24,605 bases of DNA from JAMPXD01 sp041481895 (GCA_041481895.1 JBGPCQ010000027.1:1-24605); one strand, 5' to 3'; numbered from the stretch's first letter, positions 1-7,606 are shown. The notes: generated by a model from the letters alone, not told the origin. Numbers and translations: made by a program.

Positions 1-878
1 GTGGAAGTTTCGTTAATGGTGCCGGTCACGGTAGTGAATGACTGGGTGGTGGTGCTGTTGTCGGCCGGGGCCGTGACGGTGAGAATGGGCGCCGTTGGAT
101 CATAGGTTATGGTGCGGGTATCAGTCTGCTGGTTGCCGGCCTTGTCGGTGGCGATAACCGTGACGGTATTGGCTCCGACTGCGAGGGTCAGGGCGGCGCT
201 GAAAGATCCATCGGGGTTGACGACAACAGCCTGGCCGTTAACGGCAAAGGACTGGAGACCGCCTGCATCGCTGGCAGTGCCGCTGATGTTGAGAGTGGCT
301 ATGTTGGTGTGCACACCGTTTGCCAGCGCCGAGATGGTAAGGGTTGGCTTCGTGGTGTCGGTTGCAGCGGCGACGGTGAATGGATTGGTGTTCACACTCG
401 CCTCGCCGTGGACATCCCCGGTCCCGGAACCATCCAGGTTGCCGAAGTAGGCCATCTTCCAGGTGTAGGTACCCGGGGTCGTCGGCGCCGGAGCGGTAAG
501 AGCTGCCGGGAACGTGGTCGAACTCCCCATGCCGCTGTCGTTGCCGTTCGATCTGGCAATTTGAGTATTGTTCTGGTCATACAGTATGGCCCTGATCCAG
601 CCGGTCCTGGTGCCGCCGGCGAGGGTCGCCGTCACTGTCTCGCCAGGTGAATAGGAAGTCTTGTTGGTGGTCGCCTTCAACGATGCGTTCCCGTGGTGAT
701 GACACCCGTTGCAGGTGGCGACTGTCGGGGCTGAATGGCAGTCGATGCAGCCTCTGCTCGTAAAATATGACGATTGTGCCTGTGCCACTGTCCCCAACAA
801 CTGAAACGCGACCAGTGTCACTGCTCCCAGCGCCACTGCAAAGAAGAAATGCGCTGACGCTTTTCTGACATTCTTCAT
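1..878 (-). CDS. Exported c-type cytochrome with Ig-like domains (partial, C-terminus beyond window)
   Basis: The minus frame is open from an ATG at 878 to the window edge (292 codons, no stop). An AAAGGAG ribosome site lies 7-8 bases upstream. Residues 1-35 form a signal peptide (Lys/Arg start, long hydrophobic core, AQA end). Two haem-binding CxxCH motifs follow at residues 44-48 (CIDCH) and 56-60 (CNGCH). The rest is Thr/Ser/Gly-rich beta-type sequence: one domain to about residue 170, then Ig-like repeats with VNGQAVVVNPDGSF and GANTVTVIATDKAGN, which resemble bacterial Ig/glucodextranase-B-like modules. It is probably periplasmic or outer-surface and could take part in electron transfer, as related Geobacter cytochromes do; that role is inferred. 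Expression is likely set by the riboswitch in its leader. More haems or a C-terminal anchor may lie outside the window. Confidence 0.85.
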   Translation of the reverse strand, partial: MKNVRKASAHFFFAVALGAVTLVAFQLLGTVAQAQSSYFTSRGCIDCHSAPTVATCNGCHHHGNASLKATTNKTSYSPGETVTATLAGGTRTGWIRAILYDQNNTQIARSNGNDSGMGSSTTFPAALTAPAPTTPGTYTWKMAYFGNLDGSGTGDVHGEASVNTNPFTVAAATDTTKPTLTISALANGVHTNIATLNISGTASDAGGLQSFAVNGQAVVVNPDGSFSAALTLAVGANTVTVIATDKAGNQQTDTRTITYDPTAPILTVTAPADNSTTTQSFTTVTGTINETS

Positions 879-1019
879 GATGACTCCTTTTGTTGTTTGC
901 TCGGAACGAAACGTTCTCTCGTTCGACTGCTCTCCATCGGTGAGCGGAAGTGATATTTTCTTCATTTCCTTCACGTTTCCTCCATCTGCCTGGTTGTGGT
1001 CCCGCATGATTTTGGACGC

Positions 1020-1063
1020 AAAAAAACCGGGGCCTGATATCTTTAGATATTTCGGCGACCCGG
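1020..1063 (-). terminator. Riboswitch expression-platform terminator
   Basis: On the minus strand, CCGGG-UC-GCC pairs with GGCCCCGG (8 bp, 2-base bulge), enclosing a second small hairpin AUAUC-UAAA-GAUAU, and is followed by seven U. The left arm is also the 3' strand of the aptamer (CCGGGUCGCCGA). Ligand binding should therefore prevent the terminator, making this an ON switch for the cytochrome gene. The pairing is visible; the direction of control is inferred. Confidence 0.85.
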
Positions 1064-1129
1064 CTGTCTGCGTGAGACCCTCTGGGCTTTCCGTCCCACC
1101 CTCGCGGATGGTTTAGTATTGTCGTCTTA
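1051..1129 (-). promoter_or_regulatory. GEMM-I riboswitch aptamer, 3',3'-cGAMP-type (GEMM-Ib)
   Basis: On the minus strand the leader carries the GEMM-I core: AAACCAUCC, a GCGA tetraloop, GGGUGGGACGGAAAGCC, a second arm GGGUCUC...GAGAC-like, then AGCCGGGUCGCCGAA. Aligned by hand to the Vibrio Vc2 c-di-GMP-I aptamer, the ligand-contacting position 20 (G in Vc2) is A here (base 1117). A at this position marks the Geobacter subclass that prefers 3',3'-cGAMP over c-di-GMP. The flanking ACAAUACU block also matches my memory of Geobacter cGAMP aptamers. The aptamer lies between a sigma-70 promoter and a terminator, about 170 bases upstream of the cytochrome gene. Family assignment is secure; ligand preference is inferred from one position. 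Confidence 0.9.
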
Positions 1130-1165
1130 CCGTTCCTAAAGAATAAATATGTTACTATTTTTTAT

Positions 1166-1195
1166 ACTATATCAAATTTAAGATACATAGGTCAA
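1166..1195 (-). promoter_or_regulatory. Sigma-70 promoter of the riboswitch-cytochrome transcript
   Basis: On the minus strand the -35 box TTGACC (1195-1190) is separated by 18 bases from the -10 box TATAGT (1171-1166). Transcription would start near 1158, about 30 bases upstream of the aptamer, which fits a riboswitch leader. Confidence 0.65.
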
Positions 1196-1339
1196 GTCAA
1201 TAATTTATGCACTTGAATGTATTAGTTCTTGAGTTGCTGAGTCAGGTTTGGCCGGCAGATAGGGATTGCAATCTTTAGTGATTTAGTTCTAGCGTTCGCC
1301 TCCCTTGACTGCAGGGGTATGTATGCTAACGTTAAATCA

Positions 1340-1389
1340 GCCGCGTGGGAGCACGTATGGCGGCAAGCCGCGGCGAATCGATTATTCGC
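1340..1389 (+). other. Hairpin-rich leader before the sugar-dehydrogenase-like gene
   Basis: The 1201-1442 stretch has no gene. Within it, GCGGC (1360-1364) can pair either with upstream GCCGC (1340-1344), enclosing the CGTG-GGAG-CACG hairpin at 1344-1355, or with downstream GCCGC (1367-1371). A further perfect 6-bp hairpin with a 5-base loop lies at 1373-1389. The mutually exclusive pairings and the GGA in a loop hint at post-transcriptional control, for example by CsrA, but no known riboswitch family was recognised. No convincing promoter was found just upstream. Confidence 0.35.
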
Positions 1390-1442
1390 GACTGGAACCG
1401 CATCCTGGCATGTAATACCAACCTGCCGAAAGGAGGACGGCC

Positions 1443-3134
1443 ATGAACGGCAAAAGCCCGGTTACTCCCCGGATTCTGTCAACAGCCCTGGCGCTCTTTC
1501 TGGCGGGCGCCGGTGTCTGTTGTGCGATACCCGACGGCGACCTCAATGCCGACCAGCAGACAACGGTTGCCGACGCCCTGATCGGGCTGCGGATCGCCGT
1601 GGGGCTGGTGACGGTCAACCAGACGCTCCTGGACCATGGCGACGTTGCCCCCCTGCTGAACGGAGCACCGGCACCCGACACCCTTATCGATGTACGGGAT
1701 GCACTGATCATCCTTAAGAAAGCGGTCGGCCTGGTGTCGTGGGACCTGGTTCCGGGGCCGCCGTTGCTTGCTGCGAACTCACCCTTGACCGGCAGTGTCG
1801 GGGTCGCCGCCGGCACCGCCATTACCGCCACCTTCAGTGAACCGGTCGACCCCTTCACCGTCACCCCGACCACCTTCCGGCTGGCCGACGCCGCCGGCAA
1901 CCCGGTCCCGGGGACGACAGGCGCCATCGGCGCCATCGTAACCTTCACCCCGAGCGAAAACCTTGCCTTCCTGGCAGGCTATACGGCAACGGCCACCACC
2001 GGGATCAGGGACCAGGGGGGGAACCCGCTGCCCGCTGCACAGAGCTGGTCTTTCACTACCCGTGACTGGCCTCTGCTTTTGCTCACGCCGGCCGTAACCG
2101 GTCTCAATCAGCCGGTTGCCATGGCCAATGCCGGGGATGGCAGCGGCAGGCTGTTCGTGGTGGAACGGGGGGGAGCTGTCAGGCTTATCAGGAATGGCGC
2201 CCTGGAGGCTGCTCCCTTCCTCGATATAGCCGGCATCGTCAATTCGGTGGGTGGAGAACAGGGTCTGCTCGGGCTTGCCTTCCCCCCGGGGTTCAGTGCA
2301 AAGCAGTACTTCTATGTCCACTACACCAACAGGCTGAACGTGGGGGATACGGTCATCGCCCGCTACCGCGTATCCGCCGACCCGAACCTGGCCGATCCCG
2401 TCAGCGGCCAGCTGATTCTCACCACCCCCCAGCCCTTCGAGAACCATAACGGCGGTCAGCTCGCCTTCGGTCCTGATGGGCTCCTCTATGTAGGCCTTGG
2501 CGACGGGGGGGGCGGGGGCGACACGCTGGGCAACGGACAGAGCCTGACCACGCTCCTCGGCAAGATCCTCAGGATAGACACCGAATCGGGCGCTCCCTCT
2601 TACCGGATTCCGTCCGGCAACCCGTTCCTGGGGGGCCGGGTCAGCGAGCTCTGGGCATATGGGCTGCGCAACCCCTGGCGGTTTTCCTTCGACCGGAAAA
2701 CCGGAGACCTCTACATCGGCGATGTAGGGCAGGACCTGTTCGAGGAGATCGACTTCCAGCCCGCCTCAAGTAGTGGCGGAGAAAACTACGGTTGGAACAT
2801 CATGGAAGGGGCTCACTGCTTCAACGGGGCAACCTGCACCCAGACGGGGCTGATCCTGCCGGTCCAGGAATACTCCCATGCGGATGGCGACTGCGCGGTC
2901 ACCGGCGGCTATGTCTATCGCGGCACATTATTCCCGGAACTGCGTGGGGTCTACCTCTATGGCGATTTCTGCACCGGCCGCATCTGGGGGCTGAGGAGGG
3001 TCGCCGGGATCTGGGTGAACCGGCTTCTGCTGGACACTGTCCTCAACATATCCACCTTTGGCGAGGACGAGTCAGGCGATCTCTATCTGGCGGACTTCGC
3101 CACCGGCACAATCTACGCCGTCGGTGCTCAATGA
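1443..3134 (+). CDS. Secreted dockerin/Big_5/sugar-dehydrogenase-type beta-propeller protein
   Basis: 563 residues. The ATG at 1443 follows AAAGGAGG at 7-8 bases. Residues 1-28 are a signal peptide. Residues 30-100 hold two dockerin-type calcium loops (DGDLNADQQTTVADAL and a second ending DVRDALIILKKAVG). Residues about 105-205 form a Big_5 (SbsA-like Ig) domain ending in WSFTT. Residues about 215-563 match the glucose/sorbosone dehydrogenase family (GSDH, PQQ-type soluble aldose dehydrogenase fold): VAMANAGDGSGRLFVVERGG, ENHNGGQLAFGPDGLLYVGLGDGG with the family's active-site His, GLRNPWRFSFD, and a Cys-containing C-terminal part with YGDFCTGRIWG. Oxidation of a sugar or alcohol with PQQ is possible, but many relatives are uncharacterised. 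It probably acts outside the inner membrane. The N-terminal module recurs in the gene at 5678-7474. Confidence 0.85.
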   Translation: MNGKSPVTPRILSTALALFLAGAGVCCAIPDGDLNADQQTTVADALIGLRIAVGLVTVNQTLLDHGDVAPLLNGAPAPDTLIDVRDALIILKKAVGLVSWDLVPGPPLLAANSPLTGSVGVAAGTAITATFSEPVDPFTVTPTTFRLADAAGNPVPGTTGAIGAIVTFTPSENLAFLAGYTATATTGIRDQGGNPLPAAQSWSFTTRDWPLLLLTPAVTGLNQPVAMANAGDGSGRLFVVERGGAVRLIRNGALEAAPFLDIAGIVNSVGGEQGLLGLAFPPGFSAKQYFYVHYTNRLNVGDTVIARYRVSADPNLADPVSGQLILTTPQPFENHNGGQLAFGPDGLLYVGLGDGGGGGDTLGNGQSLTTLLGKILRIDTESGAPSYRIPSGNPFLGGRVSELWAYGLRNPWRFSFDRKTGDLYIGDVGQDLFEEIDFQPASSSGGENYGWNIMEGAHCFNGATCTQTGLILPVQEYSHADGDCAVTGGYVYRGTLFPELRGVYLYGDFCTGRIWGLRRVAGIWVNRLLLDTVLNISTFGEDESGDLYLADFATGTIYAVGAQ

Positions 3135-3224
3135 GGCCGGGGGCGGTGTGTGGTGGGAACTAAAGGGCTGCACTGGCTGAAAAGGGTTTTTCACCCCTGA
3201 ATCTATTCAAGAAATTGCGTATTT

Positions 3225-4241
3225 ATGAGATCAAAGATCATCAGCACCGTGAGAACATTTCGCTGGCAACAGTGGCTGGTCGTGGCTATGTTTCTGCTTT
3301 TCGCCGGATTCACCGCGTTCAAAGCCGTGAATATGGCACGCGAGGCGATCTACTGGAAAGCTCACCGTGACGAGGCGATTCGCGGGTGGATGAGTGTCGG
3401 CTACGTAGCGCATTCGTATCGTGTCCCGCCGGATGTGTTGTATCTGGCGTTGGACCTCCCTGAAAAACCGCCGGATAAGCGACCGTTGCGCCGAATTGCT
3501 CATATGCAGCATCGTTCGATGGATGAAATCAGAGCGGTCCTGCATGACGCGATCATTCACGCCCGTCCCCCCGTATCCACCGCCACCACCGCCACTGGCC
3601 GAGCAAAGTCCCGATCAATGGGCGTCGCCATGAGCCTCATCGATCAACTCCTTGCGGCGCTCTTGCTCTACGGTCAGCCGGCGCTTTTCAGCGTGATCGT
3701 GATCGCCGCCGTCGGTGCCCCGTTGCCTGTCAACTTGATGCTCGTAGCGGCAGGTTCATTTGTCGAACAGGGCGAGATGAAGCTGTGGCTCGTGGTCATC
3801 GTGGCGAGCACGGCCGCCGTGTTGGGCGATCAAATCGGATATGGTCTGGCTCGCTGGGGCGGTCGTCGTTTGGTGGCACGGATAAGCCGTAAAATAGGCG
3901 GTGAAGACAAAATCCGAAATGCAGAAGATCTCGCTAAACGGTGGGGCGGGCCGGGCATTTTCTTCAGCCGCTGGCTGGTGACGTCGCTGGGGCCGTGGCT
4001 CAATGTGACGAGCGGGATCGCCGAGTATCCCTGGCGTCGTTTCATCCTCTGGGTCGTGCTGGGCGACGTGCTCTGGGTGGTTTTGTACGTGATGCTGGGC
4101 TACATCTTCAGCGACCGCGTTCAAGCTATTGCAGAGGTCTTAGGCTATCTCGCCTGGGTCATCCTCGGTTTCATTGTCGCGGTCATCCTGGGCTGGAAAA
4201 TACTGCAATACCTGCGCTCGCAAAACTCGGTTAACGCGTAA
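3225..4241 (+). CDS. DedA-family (SNARE-associated) membrane protein with extra N-terminal domain
   Basis: 338 residues. Residues about 135-335 are a DedA/SNARE-associated domain: GAPLPVNLMLVAAGSF, a GDQIGYGLARWGG segment, FFSRWLVTSLGPWLNVTSG and several hydrophobic helices. DedA proteins are inner-membrane proteins of the undecaprenyl-phosphate/phospholipid flippase group and help maintain membrane potential. Residues 1-125 are not typical: one membrane helix (about 16-36), then a soluble stretch with VAHSYRVPPDVLYLALDLP and a Pro/Thr/Ala linker. An internal ATG at 3630 would give a normal-length DedA, but it lacks a convincing ribosome site, so a fusion is preferred. The ribosome site before 3225 is also weak. 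Function within the locus is unknown. Confidence 0.8.
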   Translation: MRSKIISTVRTFRWQQWLVVAMFLLFAGFTAFKAVNMAREAIYWKAHRDEAIRGWMSVGYVAHSYRVPPDVLYLALDLPEKPPDKRPLRRIAHMQHRSMDEIRAVLHDAIIHARPPVSTATTATGRAKSRSMGVAMSLIDQLLAALLLYGQPALFSVIVIAAVGAPLPVNLMLVAAGSFVEQGEMKLWLVVIVASTAAVLGDQIGYGLARWGGRRLVARISRKIGGEDKIRNAEDLAKRWGGPGIFFSRWLVTSLGPWLNVTSGIAEYPWRRFILWVVLGDVLWVVLYVMLGYIFSDRVQAIAEVLGYLAWVILGFIVAVILGWKILQYLRSQNSVNA

Positions 4242-4362
4242 TATATGTTTATGCGAAGGTAGACGTACCGGTTTTCGCCTATTTTAACTTTTGACATACT
4301 TCATTCGTATGGTGACTCGGGTATAACCGTGCACAGGGCACCAGCCTGAGACGATGGTCAGT

Positions 4363-4587
4363 TCACCGTAACCGGTCGAACAGATACTCAAGCCCGTTTA
4401 CCTTGATTTCATAGACGGCGCGCAGCATAGTACCCAGCTTCCCTTCAGGAAAGCCCTGCCCGGCAAACCATACGACATACGGCTCCGGCAGATCGATCAG
4501 GCGGCGCCCCTGGTACTTGCCAAAGGGCATCCGCATGGCGGCCAGTTCCAGCAACTGTTCGTGATCATAGGAAGGATACTGTTCCAT
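4363..4587 (-). CDS. DUF3820 family small protein
   Basis: 74 residues. It contains the family core MPFGKYQGRRLIDLPEPY, then VWFAGQGFPEGKLG and a C-terminal YEIKVNGLEYLF. This is a small cytosolic protein of unknown function that is widespread in proteobacteria. The ATG at 4587 lies 15 bases after the DUF167 gene. Its AGGAG site overlaps the stop codon of that gene, which suggests translational coupling. Confidence 0.8.
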   Translation of the reverse strand: MEQYPSYDHEQLLELAAMRMPFGKYQGRRLIDLPEPYVVWFAGQGFPEGKLGTMLRAVYEIKVNGLEYLFDRLR

Positions 4588-4602
4588 AGTTCCGACAGGC
4601 TC

Positions 4603-4908
4603 CTAGAGAGTAAATTCCTGCTGTCCGATGACTGACGGCAAGCGTTTGGGCGCCTTGATCCGCAGCTGTTTGTTGACATTCATGCGCCCGGACACAACCT
4701 GAATATCGCCGACCGATACGCCAAATTCATCAGCCAGAAATCGCACCATATGGTCGGTTGCCCGCCCGGCACGGGGGACTGCCGTGACACTGACACAGAG
4801 CTGATGCCCCTTCACCTTGCCGATGGCGTCCCGTTTGGCATTGGGGGTGCCGAGAATATTAAGCACCAGGGTATCACCATCCCACGAATAAAACGGTTTC
4901 TTCATCAT
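4603..4908 (-). CDS. DUF167/YggU family protein
   Basis: 101 residues, the usual length for the family. It has the DUF167 pattern: VLNILGTPNAKRDAIG, then LCVSVTAVPRAGRATDHMVRFLADEFGV, and VVSGRMNVNKQLRI near the end. These small alpha/beta proteins have no established activity. Two adjacent ATGs are possible starts; the first is used and its ribosome site is poor. The gene precedes the DUF3820 gene in what looks like a two-gene unit. Confidence 0.85.
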   Translation of the reverse strand: MMKKPFYSWDGDTLVLNILGTPNAKRDAIGKVKGHQLCVSVTAVPRAGRATDHMVRFLADEFGVSVGDIQVVSGRMNVNKQLRIKAPKRLPSVIGQQEFTL

Positions 4909-5325
4909 GCCTCGGCAAGGTACTCCAAAAACTTTTCATATTCCTTAAATCGCCCCCATTATAGTGGAAACAGAGGGTGGATTGTAAGAACGCGTGGTAA
5001 GATGTTTCCTGCCTGCAATAATCACAGCCTCTGCTGTCCCCTGAATCCCTGCTACTATTTGCCCTGCCATATCACTTTAATTGACACTTGTTCATGTTTT
5101 CGCGGCGGCTGTTATATCTATATTTTCAAGTAGTTATATTTCATCAACATGTTTAAGGACTGATCGGCTTCACAACCTTGATAATTATTCGACAACCTTA
5201 TCTATCCAAAGGCCTCTTAATGTGTTGATAAAACTGAAAACTTAGTTGGCATGTATCTTGAAAGTTAAGAATTATAACCTGAAATCCTCTTAATGCCACT
5301 TCCGTAGAAATAGAGAGGTGAAGAC
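4909..5325. other. Intergenic region, AT-rich
   Basis: No gene of recognisable coding character is seen. Near the right end, TTGGCATG-TATC-TTGAA (5246-5262) resembles a sigma-54 -24/-12 promoter but has GA instead of GC at -12, so it is only a weak candidate for the small gene at 5326. Confidence 0.4.
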
Positions 5326-5532
5326 ATGTTGACATTAGAGATTTACGAGAGGCTTGTTACGTGGCCAGAAGACTTTGCGCTCATGATGATGAATAATTAC
5401 CAGAATCACGGAGTCCCCTTTATTGTCCACAGTGAGTACATTAATCCTGGCCGTGACTCAACGACATACGGTTTAGTGGCCAAATGTGTTGCACTCGCTG
5501 ATGCGCTGGTTAACATCCGCTGTCGTCAATAA
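5326..5532 (+). CDS. Small hypothetical protein (68 aa)
   Basis: The ATG follows AGAGAGGTG at about 5 bases, a good ribosome site, which is the main support for this gene. The 68-residue product has no signal peptide or membrane helix. It begins MLTLEIYERLVTWPEDFA, has a central NNYQNHGVPFIVHSEY and ends in a probable helix with two Cys. I do not recognise a family. It stands alone between an AT-rich gap and a REP-like repeat that begins 11 bases after its stop. It could be a genuine small cytosolic protein or a remnant. Confidence 0.5.
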   Translation: MLTLEIYERLVTWPEDFALMMMNNYQNHGVPFIVHSEYINPGRDSTTYGLVAKCVALADALVNIRCRQ

Positions 5533-5543
5533 AAGAAAATTGC

Positions 5544-5611
5544 GGGGTCAGCCCTTGAAAAGGGAAAAATGTCGGGTTGGCAATAAATATTCTCTTTTCA
5601 AGGCCAGACCC
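5544..5611. repeat. REP-like inverted repeat, copy 1
   Basis: The left arm GGGGTCAGCCCTTGAAAAGG is matched, with a few mismatches, by the inverted right arm CTTTTCAAGGCCAGACCC at the other end of a 68-base element. The same design and orientation recur at 7883-7956. This resembles imperfect palindromes spread by REP-associated tyrosine transposases. It could also act as a terminator for the flanking genes. Confidence 0.55.
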
Positions 5612-5677
5612 TGTTTTGTTTTTTCTGCATCCTGACAAACGGGTCCACCGTAATACAAGTTAAAATTTATCAGTCAT

Positions 5678-7474
5678 CTAGGGTCCAAATTTTTGGATTC
5701 TGTAATTTAATTGATCAGCGGTATAAACGTTTTCGCTGCTGTCTAATGCTATTCCATACGGGCCAGCATAAAACTTCCCGTTGCTAAATCCACTGCTGCC
5801 GAATTGAGTAATATACGTACCTGTACCGGTAAATACTTGTATCCTGCTATTACCCGCGTCAGCAACATAAACGTTTCCGCTGCCGTCTATGGCCAGTCCG
5901 ATTACTCCTATTGGAGTAGGGAAATTAAACTGCCCGTTGCCATATCCCGAACTTCCCCATTGAGTTATGTACGTACCTGTACTGCTAAATTTTTGAATTC
6001 TCTGATTACCCGAGTCTGCAACATACACGTTTCCACTACTATCTACTGCTATTCCAGCAGGTCCATTAAACTGCCCGTTGCCGCTACCACCTAAACCCCA
6101 TTGAGTTATATAAACGCCCGCACTACTAAATTTTTGAATTCTGCTATTACCCCAATCGGTAACATACACGTTACCACTGCTGTCTACTGCTATTGCATCA
6201 GGATCCTGAAACTGCCCATTACCGCCTCCGTTGTAGAAAGCGCCAAAACTACCCCATTGTGTTATTAATGCTCCTGTACTGCTATATTTTTTGATGTTGT
6301 TATCAACCCAGTCTGCAACATACACGTTTCCGCTGCTATCAACTGCTATTCCAAGAGGAAAAGCGCTACTCCATTGCGTTAAATATATTCCTGTACTGCT
6401 AAATTTTTGGATTTTGAAATTATTAAAGCTGTCTGCAACGTATACATTACCGCTGTTGTCGACTGCTAATCCTTGAAGACTGCTAAATTGCCCATTGCCG
6501 GTTCCAGAACTACCCCATTGAGTTATATATTGATGGGATGTCTGTGTAGTTGTAGTTGGCGTTGCCGATACCTGGACCGAAGCCACACTCTCTCCGAAAG
6601 AATTAACAGCCGTGACAACATAGTAATATGTCGACCCGTTTGTCCTGCCCGTGTGCGTAAATGGACTAGTGGCGTCATGTATTTGTGTACCGCTGGTCTT
6701 TGTAACGCCAGATGTCGTTGCCCAGTATATGTTATATGATGTAGCATCGCTTACTGCGTTCCAACGTATTGACACCTGATTGTTCCCGGCCGTTGCAGTG
6801 ACCCCGGTGGGGGCTGGCGGGGCTGACGCGGTTGATGCTGTCGTAAAAGTCCAGCTGAGGTCGCTCCCCATGGCGTTTCCCGCCAGGTCCCTGACGAGAC
6901 CGCTCACTGTTGCTGTATAGGTGGTGAGGGGTTTCAGGTGAGCCAGCGGGACGAAGGTGGCGATAATCCCGCCGAACGTGACCGTGCCGCTTACCGGGTT
7001 GTTAACCAAGTCTCTCACGGAGAAGGCGACCGGTGTGATGGTCGCGGGGTCGAGTCCCTCGTTGAAGACGGCGCGGACTGACGTGCTCATGGTTATTCCC
7101 GTACCACCGGCAGCGGGGGTAGTGACGGTAACAAAGGGAGGGCTAGGTTCAGGCCGCGTGTCCCAGTCGAATATGCCTACTGTCTTCTTGAGAATGATGA
7201 GGGCGTCGCCTATGCTGATGGTGCCGTCGGGGGAAGGTTTGCCGTTCGCAAACGGGGAGACGTCGCCCTGCGTCATGTCCTGTGGTGTAGGGACGACGAG
7301 TTGCACCGCAATGCGGAGCGCCCTGAGAGCGTCTGCAATGTTGACGTTCCCGTCCCCCGTGAGGTCGCCGTCGGGTACAGGCGCGGAAAAAGCGGGATTG
7401 GCGCCGGCGGAAATCATGAAGAAGGCAAGAATGGCGAGGACTATCAGCAATCCGGTGGAAAGGGTTCTTTTCAT
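5678..7474 (-). CDS. Secreted dockerin/Big_5/FN3/NHL-repeat beta-propeller protein
   Basis: 598 residues from the ATG at 7474, chosen because AAAGGAG lies 7 bases upstream and a signal peptide starts there; an upstream in-frame ATG at 7522 has neither. Residues 1-31 are the signal peptide. Residues 34-104 hold two dockerin-type loops (DGDLTGDGNVNIADAL; DGTISIGDALIILKKTVG). Residues about 112-215 form Big_5, about 222-315 form FN3, and about 320-598 hold roughly six NHL repeats (GIAVDSSGNVYVAD followed by RIQKFSSTG). NHL repeats build a beta-propeller that usually binds proteins or ligands. Probably extracellular or periplasmic; the ligand is unknown. The propeller half is visibly more AT-rich than the N-terminal half, and its repeats are close to identical at DNA level, suggesting a chimaera or recent repeat expansion. 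Confidence 0.85.
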   Translation of the reverse strand: MKRTLSTGLLIVLAILAFFMISAGANPAFSAPVPDGDLTGDGNVNIADALRALRIAVQLVVPTPQDMTQGDVSPFANGKPSPDGTISIGDALIILKKTVGIFDWDTRPEPSPPFVTVTTPAAGGTGITMSTSVRAVFNEGLDPATITPVAFSVRDLVNNPVSGTVTFGGIIATFVPLAHLKPLTTYTATVSGLVRDLAGNAMGSDLSWTFTTASTASAPPAPTGVTATAGNNQVSIRWNAVSDATSYNIYWATTSGVTKTSGTQIHDATSPFTHTGRTNGSTYYYVVTAVNSFGESVASVQVSATPTTTTQTSHQYITQWGSSGTGNGQFSSLQGLAVDNSGNVYVADSFNNFKIQKFSSTGIYLTQWSSAFPLGIAVDSSGNVYVADWVDNNIKKYSSTGALITQWGSFGAFYNGGGNGQFQDPDAIAVDSSGNVYVTDWGNSRIQKFSSAGVYITQWGLGGSGNGQFNGPAGIAVDSSGNVYVADSGNQRIQKFSSTGTYITQWGSSGYGNGQFNFPTPIGVIGLAIDGSGNVYVADAGNSRIQVFTGTGTYITQFGSSGFSNGKFYAGPYGIALDSSENVYTADQLNYRIQKFGP

Positions 7475-7576
7475 AGCGGCTCTCCTTTTGCGGCTGTTAT
7501 GTTGTCCTTCCCGCGGATTCATCCTGTTGACTGAAATCTGCCATGGGTTACCGGGCTGCCGTGCAGATTAGATAAA

Positions 7577-7606
7577 ATTTTACCAAGAAAACCATGCCCG
7601 TGTCAA
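7577..7606 (-). promoter_or_regulatory. Sigma-70 promoter of the NHL gene
   Basis: On the minus strand TTGACA (7606-7601) and TAAAAT (7582-7577) are 18 bases apart, about 100 bases before the start codon. The -35 box overlaps the edge of the tandem 16-mer at 7605-7636. Confidence 0.65.

Noticed and set aside
877..1116. 79-codon plus-strand frame overlapping the riboswitch
   Set aside because: It overlaps the minus-strand leader, aptamer and promoter, and has no ribosome site.
4750..5133. 127-codon plus-strand frame across the DUF167 gene
   Set aside because: Half of it is antisense to DUF167 and the rest is AT-rich intergenic; no domain visible.
5800..6540. Regularly spaced DNA repeats considered as a CRISPR array
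   Set aside because: The repeats are in frame and encode NHL propeller blades at about 120-150-base spacing; no short uniform spacers.
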